Part shown: piece after piece, positions 54,373 to 63,959 of the stretch
Position numbering within the stretch: position 1 is the first letter of the stretch
Layout of the letters: every line of letters starts with the position of its first letter
Assembly: GCA_036245525.1 (NCBI GenBank)
Contig: BTPG01000008.1
Span: 32,920,731-32,984,730, forward strand
From: Semisulcospira habei
Lineage: Eukaryota; Mollusca; Gastropoda; Semisulcospiridae
Reading direction: 5' to 3'
Length of the DNA stretch: 64,000 nucleotides
Program-made: the position numbers and the translations under genes
The notes under the pieces: generated by a model
The model's database searches: none
What the model was told of the DNA's origin: nothing
The model's input: the letters and a program-made list of their open reading frames with translations, nothing else

Positions 54373-54799
54373 CAAAAATTTCAGGTTTTATCTATGACAG
54401 GCCCTGATCAGCCTCGGGTTTTACACGTCATGGCTCGATGCCATCATATCGGATGTTTACACATTCATGTCATACTCTGCTCCATCAATGCATTTAGCAC
54501 CGGCACTTCTGGCACTCAGGGAATCTAGTAAGGACGAATCAGCTGATGGATTTAAAAAAATTTATTTATATTTATTTATTTCTTCTTCTTATTTTATTTT
54601 ATTTATTTTTTATTTTATTTATTTATTCTTTTATTTTTTATTTATTTATTTATTTATTTTTATTTTTATTTTTATTTTTTTATTTTTTTTTGGGGGGGTC
54701 GAGTTGGAAAGGTGGGGGAGGGGGGAGGAGGGTTACGAGAGATGCTTGTTGTTATGCGATTAGTTTAGCATCTGCTCATGCTATGAACTGTGGCGCGCG

Positions 54800-54854
<55 letters not shown>

Positions 54855-54898
54855 GCACGCACGCAGCACGCACACACACACACACACACACACATACA

Positions 54899-54939
<41 letters not shown>

Positions 54940-55275
54940 GCACGCACGCAAGCACCCACACATGATGGAAGACGCAACCAAATCAAGTCAGCTTAGGCCG
55001 TCTCCGTATTTGGTGCCAGCGAGAGGTACACAGATATTCATGAACCTTCCGCATCCTGGATTTTGAGGATAGGTGATATTTGCGGCAGAGCACATCTCTG
55101 AATTTTACATCATATCACTCCATATTTTTTCCCTCGAGCCATTTATTCATGAAACCAATGTGCGGACACGCGGCCCACTTTGTGTTCAAGATTTGCAGCA
55201 TTTGTTTTATTTGCCTGTAATCCGCACATGAAATCCTGCCTCATGTTTCCAAAGGTGTTCTTCATTTGCCGCCTC
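54373..55275. other. T-rich tract, (CA)n arrays, B relic
   Basis: TTTATT sequence at 54555-54690; (GC)n/(CA)n with CGCA interruptions at 54794-54955; GAGAGGTACACAGATATTCATGA (about 55019) is a lone B arm. No gene. Confidence 0.6.
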
Positions 55276-55487
55276 TTAACCCCGTCGACTGCCGAGAAAA
55301 ACACTATCCAACTGCAAGAGACACAGATCCTCATGAGCCCCCGCAGTTGCGGGGGCTCATGAGGATCTATGCCTCTTGTTGAAACCACTCTGCATCCGTG
55401 TTTCTTGGACGGCTGGGGTTCTGTTGTGCTGAATTACAAAAAAAAAAGTTCAGAAACAATCTGCGCACACTGGCAGTGAAGAGGTTA
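55276..55487. mobile_element. Family B element, complete
   Basis: TTAACCCCGTCGACTGCCGAG and CACTGGCAGTGAAGAGGTTAA are the ends (212 bp). The stem AGACACAGATCCTCATGAG has the apex CCCCCGCAGTTGCGGGGG. The right flank is the one from which the 44-bp satellite appears to derive (TTCTGTTGTGCTG, GCGCACACTGG). Confidence 0.9.
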
Positions 55488-55682
55488 ACACGCGGCAAGT
55501 CTGCCCCGGCGCACTACAGCATGAGATGGATCGACCATGTTAATTCAAGGGTGGTGCCAGAGTAGCTTGGTGTCGTCAGGCGCCAATCTAATCTGGCCCC
55601 TACCTTTGAATTTCTGGTAATGTAGTTGTTCAGTGGCATCTCTGAAATTTGGGAAATGCGGCCTTGGGGTTAAGTGGGTTAA
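55484..55682. mobile_element. Family A1 element sharing a TTAA with the preceding B element
   Basis: Starts at TTAA 55484-55487, the end of the B element. TCTGCCCCGGCGCACTACAGC and GGGGTTAAGTGGGTTAA are the ends. The right arm is diverged (GCCCCTACCTTTGAATT). Confidence 0.8.
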
Positions 55683-55836
55683 AATGCAATCCCTTTTTTG
55701 GCTTGAGACGATCTTCTTTATTTCTTGCTTTTTTTTTTTTTTTTCTTGTTCAGGACATCATCGTTTCATTAGTTGAGCCTGTAGTCATTAACGCAGTGGC
55801 AGATACATTAAATATAAATGCCGTGAATGCATTGGG

Positions 55837-56050
55837 TTAACTCGTTCAGCCCCGACGCACCACAGCAAGACATGGATCGAGCATGACAGTTCAAGGGTGG
55901 TGTCAGCATAGCTTGGCGCCCATAGGCGCCAAGCTATGCTGGCACCACCCTTGAACTATCATGCTCGATCTGTCTATGGAAGTGTAATACAGTCCTTCAG
56001 AGGGCAACTTCAAAATTTGGGGATTTCGGTCCTGGGGTAGAATGTGATCA
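55837..56050. mobile_element. Family A2 element
   Basis: TTAACTCGTTCAGCCCCGAC at the left. The stem GGTGTCAGCATAGCTTGGCG pairs with CAAGCTATGCTGGCACC; GCATAGC / GCTATGC covary. The right end GGGGTAGAATGTGATCAA is decayed. Confidence 0.85.
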
Positions 56051-56130
56051 ACCTTGGATTGTCACATGGATTTTTCGCAGTGTCACAGAATGTGACTGCT
56101 TCATTAGTCTGGGAGGTCAAGCGGTTCCTT

Positions 56131-56201
56131 CACACTGGTTCTCTCCCTTCATTCGCTACCCGCTGATCAGCGGCAGGGAATCGATCGAGGCAGCCAGTGT
56201 G
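56131..56201. repeat. Family E hairpin
   Basis: CACACTGGTTCTCTCCC...CAGCCAGTGTG. The inner ATTCGCTACCCGC / GCGGCAGGGAAT and TGATCA centre are partly mismatched. Confidence 0.75.
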
Positions 56202-56766
56202 GAAATCATTGTCTGTACTATCTCTTTGTCTTTGAGATTTTCTGTTGACGAAGTCAGCGTTTATGCTGAAACGTAAAAGGAGTTATAAAACTCGGCATTT
56301 GTGCAAGGGAAAACTTGTCAGCGAAACGAACGTCGTTGACGTAACATTGTCGTTAGATGATGAATGATGACGGGTTACTGACGAGGAGGGGGTGGGGTGC
56401 GGGTTGAGGAGGGGTGGAGGAGGGGTGGAGGAGGGGTAAGTGTTGGAGGAAAGGAGGAGAGAGATAAAGGAAAGGTTGGGGGGAGGGGGGGGGGGGCTGA
56501 AGGCTGGTTTCATTTTCAAACCTGTTTTTCCAGACGAATATATCTTGCGGTGTTCAATATAAGACCTCAGACATTGATTTTTTTGTTTGCTCGCTTCACC
56601 AGTCATCTTGATGAAATCCTACCCGTGAACGCGTCAGCCCGTGACAAAGACAGGATTTACACCCCCAAATAAAACCCCCTTCCAGTCTCCAACACTGCGG
56701 CATATATCCTCACGACTCCCGGCAGGCTTTGCTTATGACGTGAAACGAGCATGCCCCCTGATCACG
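56202..56766. other. Purine-rich tract and unassigned sequence
   Basis: GGAGGGGTGGAGGAGG simple sequence at 56385-56500. No gene. Confidence 0.45.
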
Positions 56767-56837
56767 TATGTGCCGGTCTGTGATGTTGGACCTTACGGCT
56801 GAAAGCCGTAAGGTCCAAAATCACAGACCGGCACATA
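56767..56837. repeat. Family I hairpin, near-perfect
   Basis: TATGTGCCGGTCTGTGATG, TTGGACCTTACGGCT pair with AGCCGTAAGGTCCAAAATCA, CAGACCGGCACATA around a 3-nt loop. Confidence 0.85.
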
Positions 56838-57206
56838 TAAACACCTTAACATTTTGGACAGCAGGAGGCGACGAAACTGAAGCAGGCATTTTCGGTTCCA
56901 GTGGGGATTAGCCCGTCTGACCAAAAAAAAAAAAAAAAAAAAGGTCGCCCCTATCGGTTTAATTGAATTACTTTGGGGCGTCTGGCGGTGTCTTGCGGTG
57001 CAATCATTGCCCAGACATGTCTTTTACGGTTATCTTTAAATGGCAGGGCGGATTTGTCTCGACAGCTGTGGAAATTGTTAATGCACTGACGCTGAAGTAC
57101 AAGTTCTTAATCCTAGAACTGCAAAGGTTGTGTTTTTTAAATCATTGTAAATTCAACGTCAAAGGTCCCCAACCGTCAAAGGAAGGTGGATATAAAAGTG
57201 GTTTAA
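56838..57206. other. No gene recognised
   Basis: Poly-A at 56924-56942. The B long-flank-like phrase GTCAAAGGAAGGTGGATA lies just before the next hairpin. Confidence 0.4.
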
Positions 57207-57312
57207 GCAAGAGGCATAGATCCTTATGAGCCCCCGCAATTGCGAGGGTACATAATAATCTATTATACCTCTTGCTTTGTGGGTGGTGTTCAATCTTTCT
57301 CGGCAGTGAAGG
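57207..57312. mobile_element. Family B element, stem and short flank
   Basis: GCAAGAGGCATAGATCC with a diverged right arm (ATAATAATCTATTATACCTC). The flank TTCAATCTTTCTCGGCAGTG ends in a decayed AAGGAATT. Confidence 0.7.
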
Positions 57313-57383
57313 AATTCGGTCGTATTCTGGGTGTAGGTCTATATTTGCTTGTCTACGCCAGATAGATCTGTGCCTGCACGGCG

Positions 57384-57592
57384 TTAAACCTTTTAGCCCC
57401 GGATCCCTACAGCAGGAGATCGCTTGACCATGATAATTCAAGGGTTGTGCCAGATTTGCTTGGTGCCTGAAGGCGCCAAGATACTCTGGCACTACCCTTG
57501 AATTGTCATGGCCAAGCCATCTCCTGCAACTGGTACATAGTCGTTATGCAACACCTCTAAAATTTGAGAAATGGGACCTTGGGGGTAAATTT
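57384..57592. mobile_element. Family A1 element
   Basis: TTAAACCTTTTAGCCCCGG at the left. The stem GCAGGAGATCGCTTGACC pairs with GGCCAAGCCATCTCCTGC. The right flank CTCTAAAATTTGAGAAATGG and CTTGGGGGTAAA; TTAA lost. Confidence 0.8.
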
Positions 57593-57672
57593 TTTTTTAA
57601 AGAGCCCTACTAACTAACTGCGTGTAAACTAACTGAAAGAACTATGTCGCATTCTTGATCTGTGCACTTAGA

Positions 57673-57847
57673 CATTGAATCGTCTGTGTTGGGTTACTTC
57701 GAGGGTTACATCGTGGTATTGAAGTCCGATGAAGATGATTATTAGACCGGCCGACGCGCCGAAGGCGCCGAGGTCTGATAATCAGCTTCAGCGGACTACA
57801 AACCAAGATGTAATCCGAGAAGTAACCCAACACAGACGGTTCAATGC
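57673..57847. repeat. Family J inverted repeat
   Basis: CATTGAATCGTCTGTGTTGG, GTTACTTCGAGGGTTACATC pair with GATGTAATCCGAGAAGTAAC, CCAACACAGACGGTTCAATG. Inner arms continue (GAAGTCCG / CGGACTAC; GATTATTAGACC / GGTCTGATAATC) to a GCGCCGAAGGCGCC centre. Confidence 0.85.
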
Positions 57848-57984
57848 CAGTGTCGTTCGGTCTAAATTACGCACTATTTGAAGCCTCGAGTGTTTGTCCG
57901 ACGTCAGGAGTAAAACACCAAATATTTCTGACGTCAGGCTGTATTTTCTGGGAAATATACAAGGGACGCAACTCCTTGTGAATA

Positions 57985-58160
57985 CTCACAAACCAGATAG
58001 GTGAGGCTAGCGCTGGTATAATTGTACACGAACCAAGGGGAATTACTCAGCGCTGGACAGACAAACAGTTAGATCCCCTGCCCCCGCCTATCAGGCACCA
58101 ATCGCCAGCCCACAGAAAAATACGCAGGTATAGAACCAGACGATCATCTACATCCCTTTT
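57985..58160 (-). repeat. Dispersed repeat P
   Basis: AACCAGATAGGTGAGGCTAG, AACAGTTAGATCCCCTGCCC and CAGAAAAATACGCAGGTA match 22870-22985 and, inverted, 13480-13620. Confidence 0.6.
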
Positions 58161-58980
58161 GTGAATAGGCTTCCATGCCCGGTCGCGCAAACGTGCTTGA
58201 TTTTTGCCGCTGGCTAAACGTTTACCAGCGGTGCTACTTCTAAGCAGCCAGTGACAATATCAGAATCTGTTTGAAGTGCGGACTTTATCACTGGGTTCAA
58301 GTGATAGAACTAAATTTTGAGTGCAGAACTGTGTGGCAAGCGACTGGATATACAGTAGGTCTGCTTTCGTACATGAAGCATGTATTGTTGGCATCTTTCT
58401 CCATCCAGTACTGAGCTCATACAAGCATTCAACAATGACTCGATCTTTTCAACAAAACCTAAAATGTCATAAATCTGTCACATTTTCTTTATTTCTCTTT
58501 CTCTCTTACTGAACAAGTGGCAACAGTCTGCTTTCTCAGGCTAAACAACATACGTGTTGACATGGAGCGAAATGGAAAGTTTCGAGCTGTCTCAGTTCAG
58601 AGTTTGAATTGCGACACATTTGTGTAACACGTGTGTAGTGTGCCCACAGCTTGAGTCATGCCGAAATAAGGTATATTTCCTTTTATTTCCCTATCGTCTA
58701 CCACCATTAATATTTTGATCTTTGTGTTTTCCGGTTATTTATGATGTAAGGTGCCAGACAGCCCTGATCAAAGCGTTCAGACGAAAGACCTATAGGACAG
58801 ATCCGGGCGCGGTACTAGAATTGCGAATTGGCCAGCTGATTAAAAATTACAGGTACGGCAATGGTTCTAGGAGATAGGCATTGGGGCATTGAACCCCCTG
58901 CGATTTTTAGATACTGACCAATCACAGTGTCAGAAAATGAAATGACTGGACGACAATGATAATTATGTCTTTTCAGGCTT
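58161..58980. other. No gene recognised
   Basis: About 800 bp of AT-rich sequence with no identifiable repeat. Confidence 0.45.
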
Positions 58981-58983
58981 GAT

Positions 58984-59170
58984 GAAATACAATACAATAC
59001 AATACTTTACCATATCATACCATACCATACCAAGCCTTAACCCAATGCGCAAAAGGCCATCGGGCGAACGTCGGGACCATACCATACCATACCATACCAT
59101 ACCATACCATACCATACCATACCATACCATACCATACCATACCATACCTTACCATACCTTACCATACAAT
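58984..59170. repeat. (ACCAT)n array split by a family C half copy
   Basis: (AATAC)n and (ACCAT)n occupy 58984-59033 and 59075-59165. Between them CCCAATGCGCAAAAGGCC and ATCGGGCGAACGTCGG (59041-59075) are one arm of family C. Confidence 0.85.
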
Positions 59171-59668
59171 CCCGTACCATACTATACCATATCATACCAT
59201 TACAATGCAATGCTTTGCCATACCATCACGCTATACTGTACCATAGCAAACCGTACACTGTAGTGTAGGGTTACGCAATGCGGTGCTATACGATTCAAAA
59301 CAATACAATACAACACAACACAACACACAATACATACAAACATTGTATTCTTCCAACTCTGTTCATTTTACTAGAATTTCACGACGATCAATCACTAGAT
59401 TACATCCATTTATTCAAAACGATCGTGACAGAGTGCAGGTGGTTTCTCAATGTTCATTTAGCGCATTGACGCATGTAGTCACTGTACGTCGTATGACACT
59501 TGTACTCCACATAACGCTGCGTGGTGATGTACTGGTTCCTCTCTGCTATCGGGCATGTCTCGGATTTAGAAAACACGCTTATCGAACCACGCACAGTCTC
59601 GTCACGTTTAGAGTCGTGAACTGGAATTTTGCGCGTCATAATTTTGTGAACGATAATTAATATCAAAC
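59171..59668. other. Degenerate pentamer tail and unassigned sequence
   Basis: ACAAT/ACACAAC-type pentamers at 59300-59340. A short open frame beyond has no motif. Confidence 0.45.
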
Positions 59669-59917
59669 TTAACCCCTTCACGGCCTAGAATAAGATTGAA
59701 CATCGCCCAACTGCAAGAGGTATAGATCCTAACAGTGGTTTCAGCAAGAGGCATAGATCCTCATGAGCCCCCGCAATCGCGGGGGCTCATGAGGATCTAT
59801 GCCTCTTGCTGAAACCACACTGCGCCCATGTTCATTTGACGACTGGGGATCTTTGACGCTGAATGTTTGCAACGGTGTCAAAAACGCAATCTGCGTCCAC
59901 TGACAGTAAAGGGGTTA
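59669..59917. mobile_element. Family B element with extended palindrome
   Basis: TTAACCCCTTCACGGCC and CACTGACAGTAAAGGGGTTAA are the ends. A partial left arm AAGAGGTATAGATCCTAACAG is followed by a second, complete one. The palindrome is extended by GTGGTTTCAG / CTGAAACCAC, so it spans 59735-59818. Confidence 0.9.
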
Positions 59918-59991
59918 ACTGTGAGGGCTCGTGAGGATCTTTGCGGCCCCGGGGGGTGTTGTCCTTCACGTCCCGACGGTGAAGGGGCTAA
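59914..59991. mobile_element. Shortened B-like element sharing the TTAA
   Basis: TTAACTGTGAGGGCTCGTGAG to CGACGGTGAAGGGGCTAA. It starts on the TTAA ending the previous element and retains half a stem. Confidence 0.6.
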
Positions 59992-60401
59992 CAATTCCCT
60001 TTTTATACGTCACGCAATCTCGTCACGTCTGCGAGGCATGAGCTGGAATTTCACACACAATTATTCGCAATTAAGTTCTGGAATTTAACACCATATTAGT
60101 TTTGTATTGGGGAGGGGGTGGTGGTGGGGGGGGGGGGGTATTACCGCCCCACATTTCGCGCCAGGCTTATGTGGAACCGCGTGAACTCAGACCCCCAAAA
60201 AAACTGCACATTGTGTGAGAATTAATATGGTCCAAGGCAAGGAACCCGCACATAATCCGCTTTTTATCGACATATCTTTGCTTTCATTGCGAGAAATAGT
60301 TGTATACGCTGTTGTAATACTGCGGCTGGGGGGGGGGGGGGGGTTAGTTAACGTGGTATTGGTGGCCGAGTCTGAGGCTGCAGGGAATTGAAAGCTGCCA
60401 T
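59992..60401. other. G-rich tracts; no gene
   Basis: Poly-G at 60113-60140 and 60328-60343. Confidence 0.45.
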
Positions 60402-60468
60402 CAAGAGGCGTAGATTTTCATGAGCCCGCTGCGGCTGCAAGGGCTCATGAAGCTCTATGCCTTGTGCA
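60402..60468. repeat. Family B hairpin
   Basis: CAAGAGGCGTAGATTTTCATGAG with right arm CTCATGAAGCTCTATGCCTTG. Apex GCTGCGGCTGC. Confidence 0.7.
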
Positions 60469-60611
60469 GACGGAAGTGAACGGTTTCTGAACTGACTAGG
60501 TCTGAATAGAGATACACCCCACGGAGACAACTTGGCCCATTTATTTCTGTTTAAAACCTTAGTCTGATCGCCTGAAGGTTTCGCGACCAAGGATGTATAT
60601 AGGTGGATTCA

Positions 60612-60672
60612 GCAAGAGGCATTCTCATGCGCCCCCGCACCTGCGGGGCGCATGAGGATCTATGCATCTTGC
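60612..60672. repeat. Family B hairpin, CGC-type apex
   Basis: CATGCGCCCCCGC pairs with GCGGGGCGCATG. A 6-nt deletion (ATAGAT) lies in the left arm. Confidence 0.75.
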
Positions 60673-61373
60673 AGATGGTAGCTCCGCTGCAGGGAGTCTC
60701 GCGTAATATAGTATATAGAGTATCGATCATTTTCGCATTACGCTGAAGTTTTCTAAAGTTTTATTGAAATGGAGAGAATAACGTTTTCAGCCGGAGAGGG
60801 GGAAAAGTTCGAACTTTTTCTCTACAGGGATTGACAGCAGGAATATATTATGTACTGCTAGCTTTTATTCGCTTGTCAGACAGGTGTTTTACAGGGTAGA
60901 ATTTCTCTGTATCGATGTTGTACGCATGTAATTTCTTAACTAACAAATGTGTGGCTCAAAGAAAAAGGAAATAAAGATTATCGCAGTCCGAATATGTTAT
61001 TGCAGGCTTCTTTCACAAGGCGGTGATAAACATCTCCTGCAGGTTCAGGTTTCGTAAGAAAATGGAATAAGATCAAAAGGGGAAACCGGGCCAAAATTTC
61101 AACCTACCAGGTTGCATGAGAGCACAATCGATCTTCACTGCTAGGTTTCATTTGCTTGTCAGGCAGGTGTTTTACAATTTCAGTTTCATGATTCAAATTT
61201 CCTCAAGTCCACCTGCCTTTCGCGGGACGATTATTCCCGTTAAAAACAAATATTATTGCGGGGTGACTTGAAACCCGTGACGCCTGTTTTCTTCCTTGTA
61301 CATTTTGCGCTTGCCAAGATTAGTAAAGAGATCATGAATAATGCCGATATTTAAAAGATGGTTAGCCAACTCG
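60673..61373. other. Unassigned; a repeated phrase
   Basis: GCTTGTCAGACAGGTGTTTTACA (60872) recurs at about 61155 (GCTTGTCAGGCAGG). No gene. Confidence 0.45.
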
Positions 61374-61474
61374 TTCAAGGCGCTCCGCATCAATAGCTGC
61401 GGAAGTGTCGTAAAGCGTTGCCGCCGGCAACGCCATACGACACTTTCGCAGCTATTGATGCGGAGCGCCTTGAA
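61374..61474. repeat. Family M hairpin, near-perfect 50-bp arms
   Basis: TTCAAGGCGCTCCGCATC, AATAGCTGCGGAAGTGTCG, GCGTTGCCG pair with CGGCAACGC, CGACACTTTCGCAGCTATT, GATGCGGAGCGCCTTGAA with essentially no loop. Single copy in the window. Confidence 0.9.
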
Positions 61475-61633
61475 TGGCGGTAGCTTCTTTTCTTTTTTTT
61501 TGTCGAGACGATTTCGCCTCGTCCTCGTTGACATTTCACTCAAGTTTCAGTTTCACGAACTTATTCGGCTTGTCGGTTGCGTTTCTTGTCAAGGTCACTC
61601 GTGTAGGAATCACATAGACCAGAGACGCTATGG

Positions 61634-62840
61634 ACAGCCAGAGGGTTAAAACAAGTGCAGGAATCGCCTTCGACAAGAAACACTACTGACAGCCAAAGGG
61701 TTAAGAGAGGCGCAGCAATCGCCTCGACAAGAAACGCTACTGACAGCCAAAGGGTTAAGAGAGGCGCAGCAATCGCCTCGACAAGAAACACTACTGACAG
61801 CCAAAGGGTTAAGAGAGGCGCAGCAATCGCCTCGACAAGAAACACTACTGACAGCCAAAGGGTTAAGAGAGGCGCAGCAATCGCCTCGACAAGAAACACT
61901 ACTGACAGCCAAAGGGTTAAGAGAGGCGCAGCAATCGCCTCGACAAGAAACACTACTGACAGCCAAAGAGTTAAGAGAGGCGCAGCAATCGCCTCGACAA
62001 GAAACACTACTGACAGCCAAAGGGTTAAGAGAGGCGCAGCAATCGCCTCGACAAGAAACACTACTGACAGCCAAAGGGTTAAGAGAGGCGCAGCAATCGC
62101 CTCGACAAGAAACACTACTGACAGCCAAAGGGTTAAGAGAGGCGCAGCAATCGCCTCGACAAGAAACACTACTGACAGCCAAAGGGTTAAGAGAGGCGCA
62201 GCAATCGCCTCGACAAGAAACACTACTGACAGCCAAAGGGTTAAGAGAGGCGCAGCAATCGCCTCGACAAGAAACACTACTGACAGCCAAAGGGTTAAGA
62301 GAGGCGCAGCAATCGCCTCGACAAGAAACGCTACTGACAGCCAAAGGGTTAAGAGAGGCGCAGCAATCGCCTCGACAAGAAACGCTACTGACAGCCAAAG
62401 GGTTAAGAGAGGCGCAGCAATCGCCTCGACAAGAAACGCTACTGACAGCCAAAGGGTTAAGAGAGGCGCAGCAATCGCCTCGACAAGAAACACTACTGAC
62501 AGCCAAAGGGTTCTTAAGAGAGGCGCAGCAATCGCCTCGACAAGAAACGCTACTGACAGCCAAAGGGTTAAGAGAGGCGCAGCAATCGCCTCGACAAGAA
62601 ACGCTACTGACAGCCAAAGGGTTAAGAGAGGCGCAGCAATCGCCTCGACAAGAAACACTACTGACAGCCAAAGGGTTAAGAGAGGCGCAGCAATCGCCTC
62701 GACAAAAAACGCTACTGAGAGCCAAAGGGTTAAGAGAGGCGCAGCAATCGTCTCGACAAGAAACGCTACTGACAGCCAAAGGGTTAAGAGAGGCGCAGCA
62801 ATCGCCTCGACAAGAAACGCTACCAAACACCCATAGGGTA
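61634..62840. repeat. 54-bp satellite, about 22 units
   Basis: Unit ACAGCCAAAGGGTTAAGAGA plus GGCGCAGCAATCGCCTCGAC plus AAGAAACRCTACTG. Twenty regular units start between 61743 and 62772, with two irregular ones before and a decayed one after. One unit has a 3-bp insertion (GGGTTCTTAAG, about 62509). Each unit contains one TTAA and a small stem GAGGCG / CGCCTC. Long open frames on both strands exist only because 54 is a multiple of 3. Confidence 0.97.
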
Positions 62841-62873
62841 ACACGGACAATGATGTGCATTTTTAGAGTTTTC

Positions 62874-63087
62874 TTAAGTCATTCTGCCCGCGACTCACCA
62901 CAGCAAGATATGGCTCGACCATGATAGTTCAAGGGTGGTGACAGAATAGCTTGGCGCCCATAGGCGCCAAGCTATTCTGCCACCACCCTTGAGCTGTCAT
63001 GGCCGATCTGTCTCCTGCAATGAAATGCGGTCCTCAGAGGATAACTCTAAAATGTGGGTATTTCGTAACTCGTGCACAATGAGTTGA
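62874..63087. mobile_element. Family A2 element
   Basis: TTAAGTCATTCTGCCCGCG and CGTGCACAATGAGTTGA are the ends. The stem GTGGTGACAGAATAGC / GCTATTCTGCCACCACCC lies around GGCGCCCATAGGCGCC. It begins 34 bases after the satellite. Confidence 0.85.
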
Positions 63088-63370
63088 ATCAGTGCCCTGT
63101 CTTAATTCTTTGTAATACTGGCGTGTAACGTCGGCAGGAACTTGACATACGACTAAAGCTAGTACATTTCAGTTTAAAGTCACCTACTCCAGACAGTAAT
63201 GGGTTAATACTTCGCAATATCTTCATTATACGTGTTCTTAGTATGTCGTACACTAATCCTGGACAAATGGACTAAACTTTAATTATGAAGCTTGAATGGA
63301 ATAAAATGATAGACATTTCTGTTCTTCTTCTGCTTTGCACGCAGAAGAGTTCCATCCGTTGCGCTACAGT
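63088..63370. other. No gene recognised
   Basis: ACAGTAATGGGTTAA at about 63194-63208 looks like a lone A/B-type end. Confidence 0.45.
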
Positions 63371-63450
63371 AGCTCATTCGAGACGTGCTGCCGCATACGG
63401 ATACGCATCTTTAAGACGCGTATCCGTATGCGGCACGTCTCGAATGAGTT
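63371..63450. repeat. Family G hairpin, near-perfect
   Basis: CTCATTCGAGACGTGC and GCCGCATACGGATACGC pair with GCGTATCCGTATGCGGC and ACGTCTCGAATGAG around CATCTTTAAGAC. Confidence 0.85.
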
Positions 63451-63606
63451 AAAAGGCATCGGAAAACGTATGGTACGTGTGCCTATATTATACTCACATG
63501 GATTGTGAAAAGAAGGGTACACAAGTCTTAGTTTGGAAAAAACGACACTGATAACAGTAGAATCGACGTATTTTGCCGACCAAAGCCCGCTAAGGAGATG
63601 ATCGCT

Positions 63607-63813
63607 TTAACCCCCTCCCTGCCACTGTACGTACATTTTTGTTTCTGAATCATTCGACGACACAGGCCAAAGCCGTCCCAGAAACATAGATACAAATCGG
63701 TCTTATCAAGAGGCATAGATATTCATGAGCCCCCGCAGTTGCGGGGGCTCATGAGGATCTATGTCTCTTGCAGTGGGTTCGTGTTCACATATTCTCGGCA
63801 GGGATGGGGTTAA
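63607..63813. mobile_element. Family B element, complete
   Basis: TTAACCCCCTCCCTGCCACTG and CTCGGCAGGGATGGGGTTAA are the ends (207 bp). Long flank on the left. The stem has the apex CCCCCGCAGTTGCGGGGG. Confidence 0.9.
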
Positions 63814-63901
63814 CTTTGCAAAACCTAGAGACTGCTGCATAATTTAACCGTCACTCAGAAACTAAAATGTCATGCGTGTCTCAGCACGACAACCCGTTTC
63901 C

Positions 63902-63959
63902 CACACTGGTTGTCTCCCTCGATTCGCCACCGCTTATCAGAATCGAGGGAGACAGTGTG
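63902..63959. repeat. Family E hairpin, shortened
   Basis: CACACTGGTTGTCTCCCTCG and CGAGGGAGACAGTGTG enclose ATTCGCCACCGCTTATCAGA. Confidence 0.8.

Noticed and set aside
61561..62860. Three open frames of about 390-430 codons on both strands with 18-residue repeats
   Set aside because: They exist because a stop-free 54-bp unit (a multiple of 3) is tandemly repeated. All frames are equally open, there is no domain or signal peptide, and flanking sequence is non-coding.
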